In this document: positions 34,300 to 46,274 of the stretch, one piece after another
Numbering within the stretch: position 1 is the first letter of the stretch
Layout of the letters: every line of letters starts with the position of its first letter
Assembly: GCA_038030265.1 (NCBI GenBank)
Contig: CM075938.1
Coordinates: 15,105,009-15,169,008, forward strand
Direction of reading: 5' to 3'
DNA: 64,000 nucleotides
Source: Corythucha ciliata
Lineage: Eukaryota > Arthropoda > Insecta > Hemiptera > Tingidae
Position numbers and translations under genes: made by a program
Notes under the pieces: model-generated
The model's input: only the letters and a program-made list of their open reading frames with translations
The model's database searches: none
What the model was told of the DNA's origin: nothing

Positions 34300-36740
34300 A
34301 ACACCCGCCGGCTGTTTTTCGTTTTTCCTCCCACACGCTGCGCAATTGTTACAGGTGCTGTGACGAGAAAGTTATACTTGTCTACAATGGGGGAGGGGGA
34401 AGCAAAGGGATCAACGCGCTTATTATGCAAAATTCATCACCTTCTGGGTATGTAGAGAATATAACTATTCTATATGTATATGGTGCTTCAAAGAACTTGA
34501 GAGGGATGAAATTGATGGTGTTGTGCAAGTGCTAGTACAGAGAAGTGTTGCTTTCAGTGCACGTAAGCGATAATTGCGTTGAACGGGTTGGTTGATGTAT
34601 CGTTCAAGTGGGGTTTCTTGAAGATTGGAGTACGTATTGTGACTCGGGGAAACTATTACCTTTTACGCTCAAGGCAACAGGTGCATGCACACGAATACGT
34701 GATCGAAACTAGTGACAATGGCTACTTAGGACCGAATTTCTGTCGGACATTTGTTGCTGTTTTAGAGAATCAAATCGAGAAATCGTACTCAACAGAACAT
34801 CTATAATTTACATATTATTGCCTATGTAGTTTGATTGTAATGCATATTAACGTATCCGACATTTTTTCTTTCGTTTCTTTATACAATGAAAAATGACCGG
34901 AACATACCATTTTAATTAAGTAAGCAAGGGTAACTCTGACGTAGAAAAAGGGTTGTCGGACTGGAAAAAAACTGACTAATTTGACCCCCCTCACCCTACC
35001 ACTCCTATATATTCCGTCGAATCACTCATCCTTTCTCGGTCCACCCAACCACTCCACACTCTGTCTAACCAAAATAATAATGCTAGCAAAACCACCCCGT
35101 CCCACGCCCCTTCCGCTTTTTTCCTCCTTTTTCAGTCCTCATCGACCCTTATAACGACCATCAGAACCCAGATCCATCCCCTTGCCATTACTCCGCGAAC
35201 TTTAACACGCTTACATTTCAGCGACATCCCGCCAGCCCCTAACACTGGTTCACTAGTGTTTCATTACGCTCATTTTTTTTTTTTTTTTTACCCTTTGAGT
35301 ATTGAGCAGGATACCCACTTTTTCTCTCTCAGTCTCTTTCCCTCACTCGATAAAGGCGGTACTTTTACCTCTTTCAATCTCATTAACATGAGGGTTTTAC
35401 ACAGCTTGGGTAGACTAAAAGCGACTAAACATGATTAATGTACCCGATAGAGCGCGTTTTTTAATTAAAAAATTAATGACGGTGATTCGAGGCGGAAGGG
35501 TAAATGACATTTTTTTTATAAAATATTACTTTGAAAGCGTAAGAATGGCTATATATAATGTAGTATATATATGAAGGAGCTCTATAGATTTCCCTGGAGT
35601 CCCGAAATATATCTGAGCCGACTTTTTTTTTGTAATTCACCTTCGGATAGGAAAAATTAAAGAAGGGGAAGGAAACGCCAACCTTCACTCTCACCCTTAT
35701 GATTTCGAGGGCGTGAAGAATGAATTTCCCGGCTAATTATTATTATTTTATCCCGTTCAAAACTCTTAGAACATCACTCTAGAAATTCATTTTATTATTT
35801 CAAAAATAAATTATTTATTCGGATTAATGTACTGACGTCAGCTTGTGATTAGCCGTGCTCCCTCTTTGTGAAAACAGGAGGGATTTCTGGGGGTCCTGGA
35901 GATTAATAAAATACATTGTTTATCTACTAAATTTTAATTAAAGATCACTGTTGGGGGTGGGGGTTAAAACTTCTGTAAGCCAGAAGTATGGGTACACTTG
36001 TCGGTCGGTGGTGGTGGAGGGGGGGGAGGAGAGTTAGCAGGATCGCTATGGGAGTAGTAACGTCTGTTTGCCCTGCTGGAAGGATCTATACCTCCTCCGC
36101 GCTCCCTAGCAACAAACCCATCAGAATGGAAAAGAGGGGCAGATTAATTGGGAGACAAATTATGCAACAAGCCAGTTTTAATTTACAACTTTAATGAAGC
36201 AGCCATTAGAATGGTTTTCTGGTAAAGGGCGTGAGAAGTATGATAGCGGGTGGAGGGTCAGATGAAGGGGGTTAACGTGGCAGTGGTCGGTGGTGAAGGG
36301 GTTGGAGGTGGATTTTGAAATTGTAGGGTTCAGTGACATGGGTGGGGGGAAGAGTGGGAAGAGTTAGTATACAGCGGAGGAACCATCTGTCAAGACTTGA
36401 GAGGACTGGGTGTTACTTATTATTGAAGAAAGCCAACGATGGTGAAGGGAAATTTTAGCCCTTTGAAACCGAAAGGGAAAGGGTGTAGGAGTCAAGAAAG
36501 CTTGCCTCCACCTCCCAATTCACATTTTCAATCATTGTACAGTCATCCTTTTTTTGCCTTCCATTCATCATATTTTCTCCACAAAATATTATCAGGCCAA
36601 AACGCCGCTGTAAGGGCTTGTTAGCACCGAAAATGGAACATTTCGCTTTGCCAAGTTCTTTTGGAAGATTCCTCTCGACTCCGGAGAAGCCTATCCAGAT
36701 CCTGTGAGCGCTAGCGTTCTTAAATAAAATCCACGTCCTA
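34300..36740. other. Single-copy-like non-coding segment 6
   Basis: No supported gene. It contains a T-run near 35,273-35,289, GGTGG/G-run clusters (35,951-36,030; 36,240-36,350) and an AT-rich stretch (35,460-35,830). Frames of 60-93 codons lack motifs. Confidence 0.55.
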
Positions 36741-36744
36741 AATA

Positions 36745-37790
36745 GAGAAAAAACTCTAGTATTCAGTTTCTGTAGATCCGTACGCGGCTACAATCCTGAA
36801 AAAGCTCTTATTTTACGCGGAAATGCTGGCGAGGACAACGCCGAGGTGAACATTTCCTAAAAACCCAAATTCGCGGCTTGTGAAAAGCGTTTATTCGCAA
36901 CACAATTTGAGAACACCTTTATTCCCAGCTATCAAAATCCGTCTCAAAACTGAGAAAATCGCAGCTAACATTGACAAAATGTGATAATTCACGGCTAAAT
37001 ATGAAATAAACCTCTAATTTGACGCTGAAATTGTACTAAAGTGCTAATTCGCGAATTAAACTGAGAAAAAGTGCTTAATTCACTGCTAAAATTGGCAAAA
37101 AGAGCTAATTCGTTTGCTAAAAATGATAAAAGGCAAATTAGTCAGTTCGATTTTTTTATTTCTTTTCGAACATCATTCTTCTATTCGCTTCGGGAACGTG
37201 AAAGATAAATTAAAAGAATCGCTACCGGTAATTTATTCTTGATCGCTAGAGAAATTGCCATATCGCTGCTAAAACTGAGAAAATATGTTAAATCGGCAAA
37301 GGCTATAATCCATGACTAAAATTGAGAATGAGCTTTCGTTCACTGTTGAAATTTATTTTTCAAGAATGCTAATACGTTCCTAAAATTGACAGTAAAACGT
37401 GAGTTCGTGGTTCATGGAAGCAGCATTGACGCCAAAATTGAGAAAAAGAGCTTATTGCATGGGTAATAGTGAAATAAATCACTACCTACATTAATTCGCG
37501 GCTAAATTTGACGAAAGCGCTAATTCACTGCTGTAAATTAGCAGGCGCTTATTCGCGTCTGATTGTAAGGTTGAACCAAAAGCGTTGATTCACGGATAAA
37601 ATGAAGAAAAATCGCAAACTCATGAATGTCGCTGCTAAAGTTGGGGAAAAAAGGCTACATTTCAGGAAATTCGCTATAAAATAAAAAGCACTCATTATGC
37701 TGAAATTGGCGATATGACGATAAGTTCTCTTTCGCGGCTAAAATTGAGACAACCCAATGTCGGGGTTTCACGAGACGTGGCTATAACGGA
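36745..37790 (+). repeat. Minisatellite family A, array 3
   Basis: Family A units in plus orientation, with an AT-rich non-repeat interruption near 37,145-37,240. It is followed by family D (minus) and then family A in minus orientation, so the two A arrays face each other. Confidence 0.85.
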
Positions 37791-37859
37791 GAAAAAACAA
37801 TACACAATAAAAGACTCTGTATATAACTTATATTCCATGTTTATCTAGAGACTATTGGC

Positions 37860-38250
37860 GTTTTCCATTAAATGCGTAAGTTCGAGAGCTAAAGGGAGCC
37901 TGCCAACCCTCGGAAATGGGGCTGAGACTGAAGTAAAGCCGCGAACACGAATGAGTTAACAGTGTGAAATGTTATTTTTGAAGCAACGAAACCTGCATAA
38001 TTGCTGTTTTCCGTATGACCCAGACAGGTGAAATTGGTTTCTAATGAGCCGACACTGCGAAATTTTGTTCTTCCGGGGAGCCAGTCCCGCGAAATTGGTT
38101 TTGAATGAATCGCAGCTCCGCGAAATTTCATTTTTGAAGAAGTCGAAACTACTAAATTGGCTCTTTGTGAAACCAACGAAATTGTCTTTTGGGATGAGTT
38201 AGTCCCACGACATTGGTTTCTAACGAGCCACGGGCCTGCAAATAACCTCT
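37860..38250 (-). repeat. Minisatellite family D, array 4 (minus orientation)
   Basis: On the plus strand the units read GCGAAATTGGTTTTGAATGA then GCC, the complement of family D. About a dozen degenerate units. The 95-codon minus frame is a repeat by-product. Confidence 0.8.
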
Positions 38251-38549
38251 AAATAGTCTAAATAAACGAAAAATAATTACCTATGTATCTCATGTAGCGT
38301 TAAATTGCATATTTTCCTCAAATTCAGCTGTACAAAGTTTCCTCCGGTAACCGAGAGTATCAGTAGCTACGGAACCAAAATGGGCAGGAGGAGCGATCGG
38401 CCCCCTCTTACGCCTGAGAGCGTCGTCCCCCTTAATCAAGAGCCGACCTCACCCTTTTCTATCCTTTGTGGAAGGGTAGAAGGAGAGGCCTGATCTTCGC
38501 CCCCCTCCACCATCCAGGATTCAAAATAGTTCAGCCACCACTCCAAGAG

Positions 38550-39235
38550 TTGGTATTTTTCTCCATTTTAATGGTGACTTATAGCGATTTTCCTCAATTT
38601 TAACCATAAATCAGCGTTTGTCTCCATTTTAGCTGTGAATTGGCACTATTTCTAAACTTTTAGCCATGAATTATAGCGTTTTTTCTCAATAAAAGCCAGC
38701 AAGTTACCTCAAGAACCCGCGGATGGGTGTTTTCTAATTTGAGTATGAGTATTTTAGCCGTGAGTTCGCGTTTTCTCTATATTTACACGTAAATTCGCCT
38801 TTTTCTCTACTTTATCCGCGAACTAGTGCTTTTCTTCAATTTTTGCAGTGAATTAGCGTATTTTCTCAATTTCATCCTTGAATTAGCATTTTTCTCAACC
38901 AATTTTTCCCTCTAATTTTAATCACAAAAAATCTTCGTTTCTCTCAATTTCAGCCGCGCAGTTGCTTCAAGAATCAACGAATTGGCTTTTTCTTTATTTC
39001 AACTGGGAATCAGAGCTTCTTCTTAATTTTGATTGCTTTAATTTGTAGCGCTTTATCTCAACTTTAATGGCGAATGAACGCTTTTTCTCAATTTCAGGCG
39101 AGAATTAGCGCTGTTTCCAAATTTTAACCGCAAATCAGCGATTTTACTCGATTTTAGCCAATGATGAGCGCTTTTTAATGAATTTTAGAAGCGAGTTAGC
39201 GTTTTTTCCACGTCCCAACAACATGAAAATCATCA
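38550..39235 (-). repeat. Minisatellite family A, array 4 (minus orientation)
   Basis: The plus strand shows CTCAATTTTAGCCGCGAATTA then GCGCTTTTT-type units, the complement of family A. The GC-rich hAT-like end at 39,236-39,324 closes it on the right. Confidence 0.85.
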
Positions 39236-39324
39236 TTTTTCAATCTCTTTCAAGCTCTTCGAGGGCCCAATCCGAATAGAGGCCCGGAGCCCCCTCACCT
39301 TTACATTCGCAACGACGCTAGTAG
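39236..39324 (-). mobile_element. hAT-like terminus, degenerate
   Basis: Read on the minus strand, TAGCGTCG... then AGGTGAGGGGGCTCCGGGCC, TATTCGGATTGGGCCC and TCGAAGAGC matches the left end of the complete element at 43,634 (CCGGGCCCCCGTTCGGATG, GGGCCCCTGAAAAGC). The last bases (CTAGTAG on the plus strand) are eroded relative to a CAGTAGCG terminus. No target duplication was found. Confidence 0.55.
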
Positions 39325-39530
39325 AGTTGAAGGGTCAGTTCCCTTGAAATTGGGTTCAGGGATACAGGCCTGAAAAATTGACTGTGCGAGCGATTGATAC
39401 CCGGAAAATTGGGTTCTGTGATGTTCGAAGCCGCAAGATTTGAGTTTTGAAAGGAGTAGTCTCGTGAAAATTATGTTTTTAAGCGACAAATGGGCGAAAC
39501 TTGGATTTAGAGGGGTGCCAGAACATTTCA
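39325..39530 (-). repeat. Minisatellite family D, array 5 (minus orientation)
   Basis: Units such as TTGAAATTGGGTTC and GTGAAAATTATGTTTTTAAG, in the same orientation as array 4. It abuts the degenerate hAT-like end. The sequence CTGAATACGCCATTC just to the right (about 39,570) weakly resembles another GCCACTG-type terminus. Confidence 0.6.
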
Positions 39531-42500
39531 AGGCATAACAAGCTACTCTACCCCTCCAAGATTCCTTGCTGAATACGCCATTCTATGACCGATCTTGCCG
39601 ATATGGCTTATAACTCACACAGTTTATCTTATAAAACTGCGCCAGAAAAATTAACGTAGAAACGAGAGAATTTCATGAAAATTATCTGTAAATTTGGTAA
39701 AGAATTTGTATTTTTTGCCTTAAAAGTTGAAATTTTTCAATGTAGGTGCGTATTTAGGCGTTGTGGTGAGCGTTTTCACGATAGAAAATGAGAGAGTTGT
39801 GGTCCGCACTCACAAACGAATTTCATTAGGCAGAGCGCTTTCGGCTTACGCCATTCTCAATGCCAGCCTTGTTCCCAGGACGTCTTCCATGCTATCTGGT
39901 GTGGACCACAACTCTCTCATTTTCTATTTTTGAATGTAGACATAATTGACTCAAAACACGGTATTTTTGTTTGGTTTGGTGAGGGAGGGAGATCTGAACT
40001 GCTCAGGTTCTAGTTCTCCCAATGCCGTCTGACTCCACCGCCACTGCCTTTCAACGGCGGATAGTCAATTTCAGGCTGTATTGTGGCTCTCTAATGGAAA
40101 ACGGGCCTTAGTACAGCGTATAGCCTGTTTTAATTGGGCTAATTTGCCGGTAATTTTAGCCTTAAAATTTAGTTTTGGCGACTAAATTCTCAGTTTCACT
40201 GGCCAGGAGTATAAACACTATATAGCCATTCTGTTGAACATGCCCCCCCCTTACAACTATTCCCAGAAACATGGTCCTTATAGAAGGACCGTTTTACGGC
40301 TCGGTTTTTTTATTTACTTTTTATTTATTTATTTTTTTTTCCACGTTCAGACGGTCTTTATTAAAAAATCGATTTTACTAGTGGTGGAAGTTTTTTTTCA
40401 ATGGGAAATATGAAATGGATAAACGCAAAATTAGAAATTATTAATAACACAAGGCTTCTTGTGGTGCACGCGATGGTTTTAGAGACACAACAACAATGTG
40501 TTTTTCGCCCTACTAATATACCCCGTGTACAGGGAAAAAACCCTAACAATTTTAAGCCTTGAATTAAAAAAAAAAAAACTCCCGATTTCCAGCACTCCTT
40601 GCTGTCAAATAATTCAATATTCCCTGAATTTTTCATCCGTAGACTAAATTTTCTCATAACAGCTAATAAATATTTGAAAAAAAAACGTTTTTTTTTTGTT
40701 TTTTTTTACGCCTGATAAAGTCTTTTTTAATACCAACCAATGATATTTTTTGCCTCTCTCTCTACTTCCACCACCCGAGCTTCACGAGAAATCGGTTCCT
40801 TTGATTTATCGGAAGATTATTAACCACCCGCTTGGAAAGCTCCTATACCTCCCTCTTCCCCCGAAGACCCATTTTCCGCTAAAACCACAGGTGGTGAAAT
40901 GAAAATTTGAATTACGAAGAGCTTGGCACGGTGGTATGGGTGTGGTTTAGGCGAGTAATGCGATTGACACTCAGTGGGATGCTGTTGTGTGTGTGGGGGG
41001 AAGGAGGGTTGATTCGGAGTAAAGAAAATTATTAAGAATTGAGGCGGTGATGGTTATCGTCCATGTATCCGCCACCCGTTGATAACTTTGAGATGACGAG
41101 ACAGTGTGAGAGTGAGAGGGAGAGAGAAAAAAAGAGAAGATGAGAATCCGCCCGCATCTTTTTAACAATTTCAATACGGAGATTGAGGTCCTGAGAGTAT
41201 GCCTGCAGTTTATCTCGCGATGGTCGGGGGGGGGGGGGCTTGAACAAAACGCCGCCTTTGGCTTCCTTTCCTCTTTCTGTAGACTCTTTTTCTAATTTTC
41301 ATCATCTGAATCCTCTGAAAATAAAAATAGTGCTCGGAAGGCACCTGCCGTACCAGCAAAGTTAAAGATAATGAAAAGTCGTACGAAATGGAAAATAATG
41401 ATTGTCAAGCACCGCAGATTTAGACCTGGAATGTATTAATATGTTCGTTCTACCTCTAATGAATGACAGGCGAGAGATTTCAATCTCGATCAGTGATAAT
41501 CAGAGACTCACAATTAAAACGATTCCTTGATTTACACAATTTCTCTTCCACGGGTCGTCATGACAAGGAAAGTTGAAACCCTGCAAAACACACGCTTCCC
41601 AGCACGTGGAAAATCGTTAATCACCTCCCCAAAGCATTTTACGCTCTTCCTCCACTAAAACCCATTCGCCCTGCCACCGAAGCGATTAGCAATACGATTG
41701 CACCGAATTGTGGATTGCCCCCCCCCCCATTATTCCTTCAAGCAAAAGGGCTCACCGCCAGGGTCATAATTTGACGGTTTATACGCTTAAAACTTGGGTG
41801 TTGGAAAGCCGTATGAGACCCATTCTTATATCCGGAGCGACATAGGAACCTGCCCCCTCTCACCCTCCGCGATGCCAGAGAAACAGAGACAGAGCGAGAG
41901 AGACAATGTTGATCTCGGGAAATTAATCACTTCCCGGGAAAATACGTCGTGTTTTCCAGTGGAGAAGTTCATGGTAGACGTGTTGACTGTTTACGGTGGT
42001 GGATGAAGTGCGGGGTGGCGCATATTTCCACGCCTCTAATATTGAAATGAATGGCAAACAAGATTGAGCGCTTTGCCCCTTCTTCATAATCCGGCTCTTA
42101 AGCGTGCAAAATGCGATAATTCCCAACAATGAATCCCTGAAAACACTTTTATTTCACGAGCTCCCTAATTGTTCGTTGTTGAAAACTTCAAGTATGAGCT
42201 TATTTCCTAAAAGGATTGCGACAGCATTAAGTCGAAATTTCATCAAGCCGGTCCTTGACTTTTTTCAAGAACAAAAATATTCTTTAGAAAACTATTCAAT
42301 ATTAAAGATAGCTCTTGGAAAACGAAACTTTCCTCCCTCCCCGACGTCCCGCACATCATCCCTTCATGTTACCTGTCTTTTCAGAAGGTTTCGCTTTATA
42401 AAAAATAGCTATTACGATCGGTGAAAGTTTCTATTTCCCAAACTTCAGGAAAAGTTTATAACTTTTTAAGTAACTTCTTATTACTTTTGTAATCAAGTGG

Positions 42501-43625
42501 TTTTTCTTATTTTAAGATGGGTGTTTTCCTATCAAAAAAACACGGTCTCCCCTCTCACTTTCTCACAAACAATGAAAGAACAACTTATAAAGTAGAAATT
42601 TGTTTCCAAGATTATTTTTTTATAGTAATTCTCGCTTATCGGGCAGCTAAAGCTCCAGCGATTCCAAGTAAATAATTAATTTCCCTACTTTGAGTCAATT
42701 ATTATTTTAAATCGCTTAGTGCTGGATTCAATTTTAACCCCCACCCCTTTTAACCGTGCCCCTCCCACCATCGCTGAGAAAAATAATAAACAAAGTCTTG
42801 AAAAGTCCTCCGCCTTCATTTCATGTAAAACCACGGCGGATTTGTTTGATGAAAAACTTTTGAAATTAAAACTCTTTTTGTTGAAACTTGAAAAGAGGGA
42901 AGAACCAGGGTTTGCAAAGCGCGCAACGTGGGTGGTGGACACCTCAGGAAAATGAACGAGTTTTTTTTTTTTTTTTTTTTTTTCTTTTCCTTTTCTCTAA
43001 AGAGATGGAAGCCAGAGAGTTTGCCTGATGGCACGCAGGGAAATCGGGAAGGACTACCGTGTTACCAAGAGAGAGTGTGTTTTTTTATTTTTAGGGAGAG
43101 GGGTAGATTGGACTAAAAGGGAAATGAAGGGAAAAAGGGTGAATATAAGATTGTTAGTGAAGTGAAAACTCCTGTTCCATCAAAGGCGAGGTCTCCTTTT
43201 TTTCTCGCTTCCTTTAGGGGTCTTGATGACAGAGGGGAAGGGAACAATGACATGAGCTGCATGGGAGAGTGGGATGAAATGGGAAATATGGGAATTTTTA
43301 AAGAAATATGTTTCTAAAAGACCCAAGATACCAAGTCGGAGTCAGTGCTTCAGCAGGAAGTCACATAAATGAAATGTACCTATCGCTCCCTACTAAAACA
43401 CTCGCCTATTTTCTATTCATTTGTATTGTGCATGACTTGCATGAGCATTTTATTGGGAAAGCCACGGTGTGACTTTTCAGTTTCAGTGTGACTTTTTGGT
43501 CCATGCGTGCTATTTTGTTCGAGATGTATTTATTCGATTTTCTCTATAGGCTGTTAGAGAGGTTATTCATGTGACTCCGGCGTTGTGGTCACCTTGGGCA
43601 TTTTTTCAAGGGCCTCTCTAATTTG
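39531..43625. other. Single-copy-like non-coding segment 7
   Basis: No supported gene. It holds a MITE (39,781-39,927), short family B-like remnants near 40,060-40,200, G13 (41,226-41,238), C11 (41,718-41,728), T23 (42,961-42,983) and GA microsatellites near 41,110 and 41,885. Frames of up to 106 codons (42,104-42,424) show no recognised domain. Confidence 0.55.
39781..39927. mobile_element. MITE with 29-bp terminal inverted repeats
   Basis: The left arm starts ATAGAAAATGAGAGAGTTGT and continues GGTCCGCAC. The right arm is its reverse complement with one mismatch in 29 bp. The 147-bp element has no coding capacity. A target duplication is not clear and the superfamily is unknown. The low divergence between arms suggests a fairly recent insertion compared with the minisatellites. 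Confidence 0.85.
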
Positions 43626-43633
43626 CCTGTGGC

Positions 43634-45732
43634 CTCTAGCGTACCGTGGCAGGGGCGAGCGGACTGCCCCGGGCCCCCGTTCGGATGGGGCCCCTGAAAA
43701 GCTTAAACATGAAAAAATTGGGCTTTTTAAGTAGAAAGAATGGCTAAAATCGCTTGTACAATTGAGAAAAACGCTGATTCGCGGCTGAAATTGAGAAAAA
43801 ATTCTATAAAAGTGGTTGTTAATATTGAGAAAAAGTGCTAATTCACAGCTGAAATTGAGAAAACGCGTATTTCTTAAAAATGTTATTCCATTTGCCGACT
43901 CGTTTCTTCGACTATATAACTTCGCAGTGCAATGAGACAAACGGTAATTCGATGGGTAGAGTAAGAGAGAAAAAATAGTTAAGAAACAAGAAGAAACAAA
44001 ATTTGCTCATTCGCAGCTGAAATTGAAGGAAAAAAACGCTAAAATTGAGAAAAATGCCTGAAATTTTGGCAAAACTAGTTCTTTCCACCAAAAATGGAGA
44101 GAAACTCTAATTCTCGGCTAGAATTTTGTGATTAAGCGCAACAACATGCGGATTTGAAACTTAGGAAATATCCCTACTTCACAGCTGACATTGAGACAAC
44201 GCAAAATCACGAATTCTTGGGGCAAAATCGGGACTGAAATTGGTAAAAAGCCCTTATTCACGCGGCTAAAACTGAGAAAAGCGCTAATTCAAGGACAAAA
44301 AAGAGAAAAAAGCGAATTCGCGTCTTAAAAATGAATAAACAAGCTATAATTCATAGCTAAGATTATGATAAAGTGCTACAATTTAGCAGGTATAAAAATT
44401 GAGAAAAAAGGGAATTCACAGCTCTCACTGCTTCACAGATTCTCAGGGCAACATTGGGACTGAAATTGAGAAAAAACGCTAATTCACGAGTGAAATAGAC
44501 AAGAACGCGAATTCGCGTCTAAAAGTCTAAAAGTGTAGGACAACGATAGTTCTTGTAGCTAAGGTATGACAAATTACGATTTTACGGATAAAATAGAGAA
44601 AAAGCGCTGAAAATCGCAGCTAACATTGCGAAAATGTGCTAATTCACTACTAAAGTTGAGGAAAAAACGCTAATTCACAGCTTGAAAAATGAGAAAACGC
44701 CAACTCGTCTATTCTTGGGGCCACTTCGGGGCTGACACGGAGAAAAAGTGCTAATTCACGCGGCTAAACTGAGAAAAACGCTCATTTAGGATAAAAAGAA
44801 AATTATAAACGCAAATTTGAGTCTAAAAATAGAGGAAGACGTAATTCACGGTTAAAATTGTGATAAAGTGTTACAATTTGGCAGCTTTAAAAATTGAGAA
44901 AAAGCGCAAATTCACACCTAAAATTGAGATAACGCCAACTCACGGATTCTCGGGGCTGAGACTGACATTGAGAAAAAGGCGTGAAACAGAGAAAGACGTG
45001 AATTCGCGTCTAAAAATGGAAAAAAACTCCAATTCCCAGCTAAGGTCCATATAAAAAATTGCGATTTTACGGATAAAATCGAGAAAAAGTTCTATGATTC
45101 GCAGCTAAAATTAATAAATGTGCTCATTCACTGCTAAAATTGAGGGTAAAAAAGGCGAATTCCCAGCTGAAATTGAGAGAACAACAACTCGCGGATTCCT
45201 GAGGCAACTTTGGGAATAAAATTGAGTAAAAGCGCTAATTCAAGCGGCTAAAACTGTGAAAAGGTGCTAATTCAAGGGTAACAAACACAGAAAAACACGA
45301 ATTGGCGTTTTAAATGGAAAAAAGCGCCCATTCGCGGCTTAAATTTATAAAACTTGCTAATTTGCGGATAAAATTTGGATAGAGCACTCAAACGCTACCC
45401 AATTTAATTTGCAGATTCTTGAGGCAATTTCACGGCTAAGAGCTTATAAAAAGCGCCGATTCGCGTCTAAAAATGAGAAAATGAGCTAATTCGCGGATAA
45501 AATTGAGGAAAAAGCTACTACAATTCGCAGTATTATAGCAATTAAAATATGCTAGTAGAAATGAGAAAAAACGCTCATTCGCAGTTTAAATTGAGAAAAC
45601 GCACGTATACGGTTTTCGGAGGCAATTTCCTAGCTAAAATTGAGAAAAATATGTACTTCTAGTTTAATTAGAGACGGAAGGGCTTCCTAAAGATTTCCTC
45701 CCCGGGCCCCGATAGGTGTTGTTCCGCCACTG
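43634..45732 (+). mobile_element. Complete non-autonomous hAT-like element carrying a minisatellite
   Basis: The 8-bp flanks are CCTGTGGC (43,626-43,633) and CCTGTTGC (45,733-45,740), a 7/8 match of the length made by hAT transposases. The right terminus GTTCCGCCACTG is canonical (CAGTGGCGGAAC on the other strand). The left, CTCTAGCGTACCG, is an eroded CAGTGGCGTACCG. GC-rich subterminal modules (TGCCCCGGGCCCCC left, CCCCGGGCCCC right) enclose about 1.9 kb of family A repeat. No transposase is encoded, so mobilisation would need an enzyme supplied in trans. Confidence 0.8.
43735..45660 (+). repeat. Minisatellite family A, array 5 (cargo of the hAT-like element)
   Basis: Units read GCTAATTCGCGGCT and AAAATTGAGAAAAA with many variants. 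Larger-scale phrases recur: GATTCTTGGGGC...GGGACTGAAATTG near 44,215, 44,450 and 44,710, and GATAAAGTG(T/C)TACAATTT(A/G)GCAG near 44,370 and 44,870. This indicates a higher-order repeat of several hundred bases formed by segmental duplication within the array. Confidence 0.85.
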
Positions 45733-45779
45733 CCTGTTGCCGTGAAGTCGACTGCACTAAAGTCCTAGGAGGAGCCACG

Positions 45780-46270
45780 ACGCAGGCAGGAAAGCCATTT
45801 CACTGTTTTTAGTCCAGGTTGGGCACTTTTGAAGCCCTTTTGAGGCTCATTTTACATTTTCAGAACCCAATTTCGTGATTTTGGCTGAATTTGACCTTTG
45901 GCTTCTTTAAAAAAAAACCAATTCGCTGGCTCTTTCAAAAACAAATTTCGTAGGCTGGCAAGTCAGAAATCAATTTCGCGGAGTGGGCGACCCAATAAAG
46001 CCAATGTCATGGGTTTCATGAATTAAAAATATATAAATGCTCAGGTTACTGGATCGTTTTAAAGACAAATTTTGAAAGTGACTCTTTTAAAACTACTTTC
46101 CCGGAATTGGCCCACTAAAAAAAAACACCAATTTGGCGATTCCGGCTTCTTTAAAACTTAAATTTTGTGGGGTTTGTTCTTTCAAAACCAATTTCGTGAT
46201 ATTCGCGTGGCTGGCTCACCGCTAAAACAAAATTTCGCAGTGTTGGCTAATAAAAATCAATGTCGTGGGG
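45780..46270 (+). repeat. Minisatellite family D, array 6
   Basis: Units of about 30 bp: CCAATTTCGTG..., GGCTCTTTCAAAAACAAA, TTTCGCGGAGTGGG. It lies between the complete hAT-like element and a minus-oriented family A array, mirroring the A-D-A order at 36,745-39,235. Confidence 0.8.
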
Positions 46271-46274
46271 CCTT

